Assembly (NCBI GenBank): GCA_030248135.1
Contig: JASANC010002067.1
Span: forward strand, 1 to 64,000
DNA length: 64,000 nucleotides
Direction of reading: 5' to 3'
Source of the DNA: Theristus sp. LFF4_11
Lineage: Eukaryota > Nematoda > Chromadorea > Monhysterida > Xyalidae
The stretch's first letter is position 1, and each line of letters opens with the position of its first letter. The position numbers and the translations under genes are program-made. Below the pieces are notes generated by a model that was not told the DNA's origin, did not search any database, and saw nothing but the letters and a program-made list of their open reading frames with translations. Positions 55,345-64,000 of this stretch are shown here, one piece after another.

Positions 55345-58300
55345 TTATTCTGCAGAGTTTCTGTGTTCGTGTGTCGTCGAGACGGGTAGTGCCGCGTCCT
55401 GGCCAGCAGCAGCAGTGGCGGCCGTCCCATTCTGGCAGCACTGCGCAAACAGCGCGCTCTGCTGGACGCACGTGTACCCGCGCGGGCACGTTAGGCCGCC
55501 TGCGTCGCGGTCACAGTGGTCGCCGAGCAGGACGTCACGGTCACGAAGCGCACCGCCGGCGCACGTTGGCGAGAACGCCTGCTCGTAAGCGTCTGCAACC
55601 ATTGGTGATTGGGCAAAACGTGTGGTCAGCTAGTGCCTGAACCATGTTGTTAATATTGCCCGTTCATGGGGTACCTGATTTTTTGTTGTTTAGAACGTAG
55701 CAGAAAATTGTTGTTGTAGCACAAAACGGTTATGTATGAGTTCATCGTTAACATATGATATGTTTTTGTGACAATTTTCCTGTGTAAGCGTTTTTTGGGC
55801 AACGTACTTAAATTTTTAGTCTGTAACCTCTAGATTATTTATAACATGAAAATTTCGAGCCCTACAAATGTATATCTGTAAAATGCCAAATAAAAATGAA
55901 CAAATGAGTTAAAGCAAAAACAGTTGCCAGTCGACAACATTGCATGGCACAAACAATACACTGAGAAAACGGAGCTACTCAATTGGCTGCTAAAATGGCC
56001 ACTAAAGCCGCGTCCGCGCGGCTGCGCGCGCGTGATAAACGCGTCTTAGAATTCAAGTTCGTAGCTCAGTTTTCTCCGTGCAGCAAAATGAAGTGATTCA
56101 AAACCCCGTTCATTAAACAAACAAAAGATGACCAAAACAACCGAGAACCGACCCAATATCGTTGCATTGCAGCAGATCGTTTCAAAGCGTCCCGCATCAA
56201 AGCACCTGTATCCTTTCAGGCAACTGATGATGGTGGAATTCAGACAGGTGAGTCGTTTCTTTTGTTCAACAGTCAACTTCGATTCGTTGTTGTATGTCGG
56301 CCGGTGGAAACCACCGCGGCAGATGCTACCATCGTCTGAAAACTGTTCATGTTGATTCACACAAGACTGACTTGCCAAATGCAAAAAATGTGATGCCCAA
56401 GTTGATGCCATCTAATTATAAAACCTTTTTGAGTACAGGGTGATAAAAAAACGTCAATTTTTACAACGCTTCGACTGCATTAATGTCTGAAGCTGAAATT
56501 TGCAAAAAAACAGTGAAAATAGAACAACTTGAAGAAAAGTACCGTTGTGCCTAACAGAGTTTTTTTTAAAACTTTTTAATTAAAAAAATATTGTTGGCTG
56601 AATTTTTACACAACAAATGGAAACCAAGACTATAAGTGATGCAAATTTCAGCTTCAGACATCAATGAAATCGCGATGTCGAAACGTTTTAAAAATTTACG
56701 TCTTTTTAATCACCCTGTATTCAAAATTTTTACTTTTGTTGTGTTATTTAAAATGAACAATCCAGTCCAGTTGACACAGCACAGCCTGATATTGTGGATT
56801 TATTGAAACGTGTCCGGACTAAAATGACGTCATTTGCTTTAAAAACGCCCGTATGTCAACGTGCAGGCACTAAAATGTCAGTTTGGTGTGACTGATTTGT
56901 TTACAAGAAGAAACCGGCTAAACGGAAAGTCTGGCTTGCTGTGAACGGCAAGCACATGTTTGGCAGCACATGACGTCATTCCAGTGGGGCACGTTCAAAA
57001 AAATGGGTTATACAGGGTGAACAAAAAAAAAGGTTCCAATTCTAAAATGCTCTCACTGGCGTGTGCTGAGGTGTTTAGAGCTGAAAATTGGAACACTATT
57101 AGAAAACAGTTGGAGGTTTTTCTGACTATTTTTTTTCACGGTATGTTGCCCCTATCACTCACTACAGCAGAATATCTGAAAAACATGAAAAATCGACAAA
57201 TGTGGTGAAATGCAGAGGGTTAATTTAGCTGTAACAAAGACTAAATGATGAACGTTGGTGACAACCTGAGTGTTCACAACTCAAAAAAAGATGAAAAAAC
57301 AATATGCACACACAGTAGCTTGGAAATGCCGAATGCTGAATTGCATTTAAACAGTCATTGATCAACCTGATGTTTCACTTCGAGTCTGAGCGTGCGTGAG
57401 CGGTTCTGCCCAGAACAGATGCGAATTTATCTTTCCAGGTGCAAACTGTTTTTCTTTTTTTAATTCACACAATTTGCCACTCTGATACAATATTTTTCAC
57501 CATAGCAGACTGGTTATTTTCTGCAGTGAAAGATGCAATTCCATTTTCAGTCGTTGCTGCCATCATGGTTAAGTGGACGGCAGAGAAGCGAGTCTGGTGT
57601 GCCAATTGGTCGAAACATGCGAATAACTTTTCCATAGTGGTTCGGCAATTTGTACAAAATTCAATTTTGCCCCGCATGGCGATACATTAGTTCGGAAGTC
57701 CGTTTATGAGCAATGATAAACAGTGAGATTATGAATGAACGTTGTTTTTCGTCAAAAATCGCTATTTTTTGAAAATTGCACTGTAAAAAATGAACAGAAA
57801 CGAGTAAACCAAGCAAAATTTGATCACAAAAAATTCTCAAAGTGTTCTAACTGTGTTCCAAGTTTTAAGCCATGAGGTTCTTGTTTCAGCTAAATCAACC
57901 CTCTTTATTTCACCACATTTGTCGATTTTTCATGTTTTTCAGATATTCTGCTGTAGTGAGTGATAGGGGCAACATACCGTGAAAAAAATAGTCAGAAAAA
58001 CCTCCAACTGTTTTCTAATAGTGTTCCAATTTTCAGCTCTAAACACCTCAGCACACGCCAGTGAGAGCATTTTAGAATTGGAACCTTTTTTTGGTTCACC
58101 CTGTACATAAAACACCATTTTCTCGTGTGTTGAATACGTGAAACATCAGCCAACTTGCAATTACTGAGAACAAAGACAGAGGACAAATTTACCGTTTTTA
58201 ATTAATTTTTTAGACCAAGTCACAAAAATACCGTATTACCCCCAATAAACCCCCATGGGGGATTAATACGTCAGCGACTTTTAGGGGTGGGGGTTTATTG

Positions 58301-61300
58301 GTGGGGGGGGGGATTATTGGTGGGGGGGGGGGTTTATTATACAAAAATTTCTAGGGGTGGGGTTTTGTTGAAAAATGGCAAAAATACCTTGCATGGCAGG
58401 CAAGAAAGTTGCAGAAACTTCTACTTTTCACAGAGATTTCCTTTTGTAACAGCCTTTTGTAATGAAATTACCATTAACTCATCCATTTGGGGCCTTTGGT
58501 AGCACAATTTCACCAATGTCAGTGCATTCAGCCACTGAATTCGCTGGGTATGTGTTTCAAACAGGTTTCCAATTAACCCCCATGGGGGATTATTTGTGGG
58601 GGGGGGGATTATTTGGAAACTGGTCGGGGGGGTGGGGGTTTATTGGTGGCGGGGGATTAATGGTGGGGGGGGGGGTTTAATGGGGGTAATACGGTATGTC
58701 AAACTGCAATAAAAACGCTTGAAAATAATTGACAACCTTTGTTGTTTTTTTGAATGGCATAGTCATAAAATGAGATAAATGCTAATCCTGATGTGTTTGA
58801 GAAATTTACAATATGTGCTTGTTGCATGATGTTGCGTTAGATCCACACATGCGAAAATTGAGGTTCTAATTGTAAGCTCTGCTGTGCTGTCAACTGAATT
58901 GTCAACTGAATTGTGCTCTTTGAAAAAAATTTTAACATATAAGAAACGTATAGGTTTGAAATTTATGCCGTAAAAACTGTAGCTCCAACCATTGACCTCA
59001 GTAATTTACACGAGCCGTTTACTTTCTAGACATTTTTTGATCACCCTGTATTTGCTGACTTTAAAAGACCCCTACTAATTTTTTAACAAAAACCAAGACT
59101 GTTCTCGCGAACACATGTAGCACAGATTGATGCAGCCTTGTTTTGTTCGATACGTGTTTGCAGTGCCGCCACACCCTTTGTACGTGAACGCAAGACACAT
59201 CCGCTTCTCCTGGTTGAAGTAGTATCTGAAAATTATGATTACCGTAAAGTGCTGCACATAAGGTCTCCTTATATAAATTTGAAAATGAAAAATTTCTGAA
59301 AAAGGTGGAACTAATTTTGTGTGACAACCTTACAAGTGGCAGATGATCTCATGAAGAAGTGAAGATTGGGAAGACCGGCCTTATAAACGGGGCTTGCGCT
59401 ATATTTCTTGAGTTACCTCCTCCAGAACCCGATGGTGCACTTCACTCCGTTGACAAGGAGTCGCTTTATTCGCAAAACGTGAGGTAGGATTCACACGGAA
59501 TGTCAACTCTGACCCTTATTTCTACGGTTTGTCTAAATTTCGCCGAACCAACTGCTCCAACATGCAGTGTTTTCCAAACCTGATGACGGGCGACACGTGT
59601 TTGTCGGTGCATTCGCAGCCGGGATGACCAGCCGTTTGACCATTGTTGCACAATTGTTGCGTTTGGTGGATAAAGTCCTCTGTTTCTACTGTGCTGCATC
59701 CGCTCAGCAGTGGTACTGAAAGAATGTTTTGTAAAACAACTGAGCGGAGAATGCCGCTTATGCCGCCAGCTGATGTGCAGCACTTTTACTCTTCGGACTG
59801 GGACAGGCTGGCTCAGAACTTTTATTTTACTCGTGTGAGGTGAAAGACTGGGAGTCGCGCTCAAAAACGGCCAAAAATCCATTTCAAAAGTCTTTTCCAT
59901 GCCAAAAAAATGTGCCCAAATAAAAAAATGCAAACAAGCCAATGGCTTTACCTGCAATGTAACATTTTGGAACAGGTTTTGGCAAAGGTTTTTCCAAATT
60001 GAATTTTGGAGTGGATTTCGGCATTTTTGAGCACTGGGCAAGTGCTCACCTGGGGCCGCAGGGCGTTCTGTTGATGGCATGGTGGTTTTCTCGATTTTCG
60101 GAACGCTGCCGTCATCCGATTTCGAGCGGGCTGCCGCATTCAACGGTCGACTACCAGGCACCGGTTGTGTAGGCGCTGGCAAAAAAAGTTAAATGTTGTT
60201 TCGTGACACCGCACTTCATAAGTTCATACATTTGTACACTTCGTATGATCGCACTTGTTGAAACTTTAAACTCCCAAAAAATGAACAAAATTTCAGATAC
60301 GGCACCTATAAAAGTTTGTTAAAACCTCCCTTTTTCACAGAATACAAAGCATTTGAAAGTTTGGATTAAAAAAGAAGTTGGAATTAAATAAGAACGAATG
60401 CATCAGGTTTGATGTCAAACACCCCATTTGTGGGTACAAGCAGGTGTTTCAAAAAACTACAATGGGCAAAACGGCTCGTTCTGGAGTTTGGTTCGGCATT
60501 TGAGTCTGTAATTACAAACACTGCATGTAAAATGTTTGCCAATGCCAATCACTGTGTTAAAATTTCATTTGAAAATTCTGAAAGTTGGGTGCACTCAAAG
60601 ACTTCAAAATTCTCAAAGACCAAGCAAGCACTGTGTTGTTCTCTCTCACTCACCGGTGATTATTGTGGCAACATTTTCAGATCGATTAGATTAAAATGAT
60701 TGTTCAGTTCAAAAGTTTTCGGACTGCAGAGACATGTTATGCAATAAACTCAGCTAGATGTTGCCACAACAATCACCACACTCCGCCTTTCTAACGTATG
60801 TTTGTTTAAACCTGTCATTATTTGCAAACTACAGAGCACACGAACGAATAAAAAGAACGGAGTTCCAAGAACACATCAGCCATGTACGGAATGACCGAGT
60901 AAACATGGTAGCTTTTTTCAGGGTGCAAGGAGCGTGCGAAATTTGAATGAAAGAAAAAAGACGTTCAGAAACCCAATTGTGTGCCAAATATTACGCATTT
61001 TTAAACTAACATTCTTCGTGTTAATCTGTTCATTTTTTTCCTTGGACACATGATTAAGAAATATGTTGGCGTTTCTGAAAAAGACAACTCCTAGTCTGCG
61101 ACTGATCCCGCCTTGATGGAATGCCTTATTTCAATCAAACCCGATCATTCGTTCTCCTTATCGTAATTCAAAGTTTCGCATGCTCTGTATTCTGCGAAAA
61201 AGAAAAACAACAAGTTCTAAGCATGCTTTCCTTTTATTTTTCATGACAGGACTTCACGTGTGTAGCGCAGGTGTAGGACTTCTGTCTACCGTTCTGTTCT

Positions 61301-62355
61301 GCAGGTGGAAAGTTCGAACCCCGTTGTGGACAAGACACATAATGAAGAAACTAAAGTGACCAATAACATCAAATGGTTTGCTCCGTCCAGAGCCGAGGGT
61401 AAATTGGGCTCGGGGCAGCATTGCCCGTTTCCGCCGGAGTTTGATATCTTATGGTTTCCGTAACCGGTGCGCGAATAATAAAATTAAAAAATAAGGACAC
61501 GGCGGCGGACACGGTCACACGGACACGACACGCCTTGGGACATATTTGTAGCGTGGAAATGAAAATTGTCACCCCAGATCTTTTTCCCAGTGACCTTCCT
61601 GATTCGCTTTTCGGTATTCCGGGCACTGTTCTGGAGGCACGCATTGCCACTCGCGATTTCGCACAAAACCTTGCCGGCAAAAACAGCCGCTCTGACACGG
61701 CCTGCTGCATAACGAGTCCGGATTTGTGAGGTTTTTACAATGGAACTGACACGGTGGTTTCTGGCAGTGCAGGTGCAGCATATTTGGGCCACATTGTCGC
61801 TGATGACTTCTTTGTGCAAAGGGACCGGTTTTTACGGTTGACAATATAAATTGATTGAGAACACCGAAAAAAGTTCCACGATTTTTACACGTCGCAATCA
61901 GTAACGCTGATACTGATACCGCCTCACCCACTGAACAAATTACGCAACATAATTAGCGTTTTCAACAATTTTTAGCTACATACCACTGGTGGCTTAACAA
62001 TTTATTGGGTGGTTTGTTGATGGGCGTTTTCAACGGAGTAAAAGTGGCGTGCGGAGCGCACCGCGTGGGTGGAGGGCAAGAGCACCGCGGTTCACCACGC
62101 CGTCGCACAGGCGGGCTTTTGACCAAATCAAGCAAAGTTTTGTGAAGCGGTTTTTTTGATATTCCGTCCGTCGTGGTGCAAACAAAAAAAAACTCCAAGA
62201 CGAAAACTGCAAACAAAAAAGTTTGAAATTTCTGCAAAAAAACCGGCCCTTGAATGTGGCGAAGACGCTACCCTCCCGTTTTGCCAAATAAAATACTGCT
62301 CGTGAGCGAAAGTCAACATTGCAACTGTTGACAGCACGACTATTGGCAGCCACAT
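55345..62355 (-). CDS. Secreted multidomain protease-inhibitor protein (TIL, EGF-like, Kunitz, lustrin-like)
   Basis: Exons: 62355-62272 (ATG, signal peptide MWLPIVVLSTVAMLTFA), 61799-61595 (TIL domain with ten cysteines, including CFCRQGF), 60175-60050 (Pro/Ser/Thr linker), 59715-59549 (EGF-like, CNNG...CEC...GKHC), 59463-59417 and 59225-59115 (Kunitz; FTYKGCGGTANTYRTKQGC), 56370-56153 (lustrin-like, CLKGYRC...CC), 55592-55345 (lustrin-like, CPRGYTC...QCC; TAA). Phases all agree, giving about 401 residues. TIL and Kunitz domains are serine-protease inhibitors in known families; extracellular inhibition or matrix regulation is inferred. The Kunitz C2 is followed by Thr, where trypsin inhibitors have Lys or Arg. 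The acceptor for the 47-nt exon is weak, so that exon and the first Kunitz cysteine are the least certain parts. Confidence 0.8.
56434..56719. mobile_element. CAGGGTG-ended element, family E
   Basis: A 286-bp element, TACAGGGTGATAAAAAAACG to the inverse ending TTAATCACCCTGTA. The interior is also partly palindromic (AGCTGAAATTTGCA and TGCAAATTTCAGCT). A single matching end occurs alone at about 59036-59050. Confidence 0.87.
56809..56993. mobile_element. TGACGTCA-containing element, family B copy 3
   Basis: A 185-bp element in an intron of the inhibitor gene, starting CGTGTCCGGACTAAAATGAC and ending CCAGTGGGGCACG. Two intact TGACGTCA palindromes are present. Confidence 0.87.
57011..57372. mobile_element. 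CAGGGTG-ended element, family C copy 2
   Basis: Starts TACAGGGTGAACAAAAAAAA followed by GGTTCCAATTCTAAAATGC. It ends near GATCAACCTGA, a decayed right end. It is the inverse orientation of the copy at 14436-14775. Confidence 0.75.
57780..58106. mobile_element. CAGGGTG-ended element, family C copy 3
   Basis: Ends GGTTCACCCTGTA at 58106 and carries GAGAGCATTTTAGAATTGG. It is in inverse orientation to copy 2, 0.4 kb away. The left boundary is not sharp. Confidence 0.65.
58229..58696. mobile_element. CCCCATGGGG-rich inverted element, family F copy 3
   Basis: Ends TACCGTATTACCCCC and GGGGGTAATACGGTA, with GGGGTGGGGGTTTATTGGTG runs inside. Closest to copy 2. It lies in an intron of the inhibitor gene. 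Confidence 0.87.
60885..61135. mobile_element. Short TA-flanked element, family A copy 4 (right end lost)
   Basis: Starts TACGGAATGACCGAGTAAAC and shares GTGCAAGGAGCGTGCGAAAT and ACTCCTAGTCTGCGACTGAT. The TTATTCGGCC end is missing or degraded after about 61130. It lies in the intron between the TIL and linker exons. Confidence 0.8.
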
Positions 62356-63195
62356 GTTTCAGCTCTGAAAGCAAATGTAAGCAAGCAAATATTCTGAAGT
62401 GACTTCATTTATGCAATAATGAAAATAAAAAAAAATTCAAGCCCATGCAGAAAACATTGCTTTTTTCTTACAATTTTAAAAGGCAGGAATATTTTAAATT
62501 TGTGACATCATATGCTATGTATATTTATTACGACTGCGTGTTGTTGACTTGAAGTTATTGAAACAACATACATTGTAGCGCATGAGTTGTTCAACACGCA
62601 GCGCAAAAACAGACCAACTCGGTGACTTTGCTCACTTGATCATGCCTTGTCGGTCAGGGTGTTTTCAAAAAACAGAATTGAAAATTGGTCTGCCTGAAAT
62701 GATTTGTCCGTGAGTTTGCGGAATCTTTCAATCAAAAACTGACGAACCAGGGGGTACCGCGGTATGCGCCTACCTGGCGAAACCGCAAACAGCGAACTTC
62801 GTGTGTATTGCTTGTTCTGAAGCGCTGAATTCCCATTCTTTTTGTCAGAAATTCTTTTGCGATTGATTGCGATTTTAATTAAAATCAGCGTGTTAGAACT
62901 TGATCCGCAATTCTTGGACACTTTGTATAATGCGACTTTTAAAAACAACGAGAAAATAACAAATGAACGCAGTTTGAAAAACTACATAGCTATTTTTTGA
63001 AACTCGTCATAACTGGTGTGTGAATGGAATAACTTGCTTTGACAGACGTTTTCGCAGTGAAATTTTTGGGATACACTGTTATGCCATTTCAGAAATGGTG
63101 CCATAAAAAAGTTTTTTTGTTTGAATTACGAAGTTTGATTATTATTTTTTTTCATTAAATTTCACAACACAAGTCAACTTCGAACGTGACTTTAA

Positions 63196-63272
63196 CGGCA
63201 TTCATGAAGCAGTATTGACAGCGTAGTTGTGTTTTAACACAGTCACTAAATAGTGCTTCATGAATGCCCCAT
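63196..63272. repeat. Small palindrome around GGCATTCATGAAGCA
   Basis: GGCATTCATGAAGCA at about 63198 is inverted as TGCTTCATGAATGCC at about 63256, with a 43-bp spacer. It could be a small hairpin or element core. Confidence 0.7.
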
Positions 63273-63706
63273 TATTGTGCAGCGCGCACGTGGTGTGCCC
63301 TAGAGTGTTTTTTTTGATTGAAATGCAAAACAACAACATTCCACATCAGATACCACGATCACGATAGAGTAACAAATGAAAAAACAAGAAAAACATATTG
63401 TCGATTTTTAGTGCCATAAAATTGCACCGCAGCTAGATGCACTGGACCCACTGAGAAAACAACGCGCAACACAGTGTTAGAACAAGGCATAGCGCAAGTT
63501 AGCGCAAGCAGCAGGTACTAACTTTTTTTGCCGCTCCCGTATGTATCACTGTTTGCGACACTGTTTGTTGCATGAAACGTTGACAACCCAATGAGTACGT
63601 GTCAGCCATCACAAACTGGTGTGCTAAAAATCGCCAACAACGCCAAAAAATAACGTCAACTGGCATGTTGTTAGCAGTTCTCTGATTGTTTTGGAAAGTG
63701 CTCTGT

Positions 63707-63975
63707 TACACGCACCAGAAAAAATAATGCACATGTAGATACACATGTTCGTGCACATGTTCGTGCACTTATTGTTTTAAATGCACAAACCTGTGCTCTT
63801 ATCAATTCACATTCACTTCAATTTTCAGATGCAAAAAGACTGTTGCATCTGCGTTGTTTTCAGGAGAAAGCTTGCTTTTTGCTTTGACAAAAATTAAGTG
63901 CACAGGTTTGTGTATGTGAATCGATAAGTGCACGAACATGTGCATCAACACATGCATAATTTTTCTGCGTGTACA
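63707..63975. mobile_element. Foldback element with TTACACGCA ends
   Basis: The left end (TACACGCACCAGAAAAAATA, then ACATGTTCGTGCAC) is inverted at the right (GTGCACGAACATGTGC, then TTTTTCTGCGTGTA). It is about 269 bp with no coding capacity. Confidence 0.8.
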
Positions 63976-64000
63976 AAACCAGTAAAGCAGCATTCATGGA

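Larger units (their letters stand above)
62356..64000. other. Upstream flank of the inhibitor gene
   Basis: About 1.6 kb with no coding region I can support. It holds the inhibitor gene's likely promoter next to 62356, an inverse piece of the 226-bp repeat (62743-62810), and two foldback repeats listed separately. Confidence 0.45.

Noticed and set aside
61266..61345. tRNA-like sequence with AGTTCGAACCC
   Set aside because: A- and B-box-like words are present but the T stem and acceptor do not pair; at most a decayed SINE.

Overview
The window reads as animal nuclear DNA, most probably from a nematode. The evidence is many short introns with GT...TTTCAG borders (one GC-AG), no bacterial-style operons or Shine-Dalgarno sites, C-type lectin and Kunitz/TIL/lustrin-type cysteine-rich secreted domains in a combination common in nematodes, and a dense load of small TA-flanked transposable elements. 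The species cannot be named from the sequence alone. All exon models below were built by hand from splice signals, reading phase and remembered family sequence; none was checked by alignment.

Layout. (1) 318-11377, plus strand: a large extracellular gene whose 5' end lies outside the window. It has about fifteen tandem four-cysteine, sushi-like modules, most of them on one phase 1-1 exon, followed by a C-terminal C-type lectin domain. (2) 12797-17527, minus: a peroxiredoxin-like thioredoxin-fold protein (CPNC motif). (3) 17.5-22.9 kb: no gene seen; it holds several inverted-repeat elements, including a 1.56-kb element with 9-bp flanking repeats and a tRNA-like stretch. (4) 22961-32743, minus: a complete 20-exon calpain-7 gene (two MIT domains, Cys-His-Asn protease core, C2-like tail). 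(5) 33443-39057 and upstream, minus: a TRMT44-type tRNA (uridine-2'-O-)methyltransferase, N-terminus unresolved, lying 0.7 kb upstream of calpain-7 on the same strand. (6) 40.9-52.1 kb: an island of poly-G/poly-C rich repeats reused in both orientations, with only a short unexplained non-repetitive stretch near 48.7-49.4 kb. (7) 53.0-55.1 kb: a 2-kb element with inverted CCATATTTTGACC ends, a 9-bp minisatellite and a nested element. (8) 55345-62355, minus: a secreted multi-inhibitor protein (signal peptide, TIL, Ser/Thr/Pro linker, EGF-like, Kunitz, two lustrin-like domains). (9) 62.4-64 kb: flank with foldback repeats.

The genes do not form one pathway: two are extracellular modular proteins, and the other three look like housekeeping enzymes (ESCRT-linked protease, tRNA modification, redox). 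The most interesting parts are the lectin gene built by repeated exon duplication, with its 20-bp minisatellite that multiplies a splice donor and an element sitting on another donor, the repeat island, and several short-element families that share ends.
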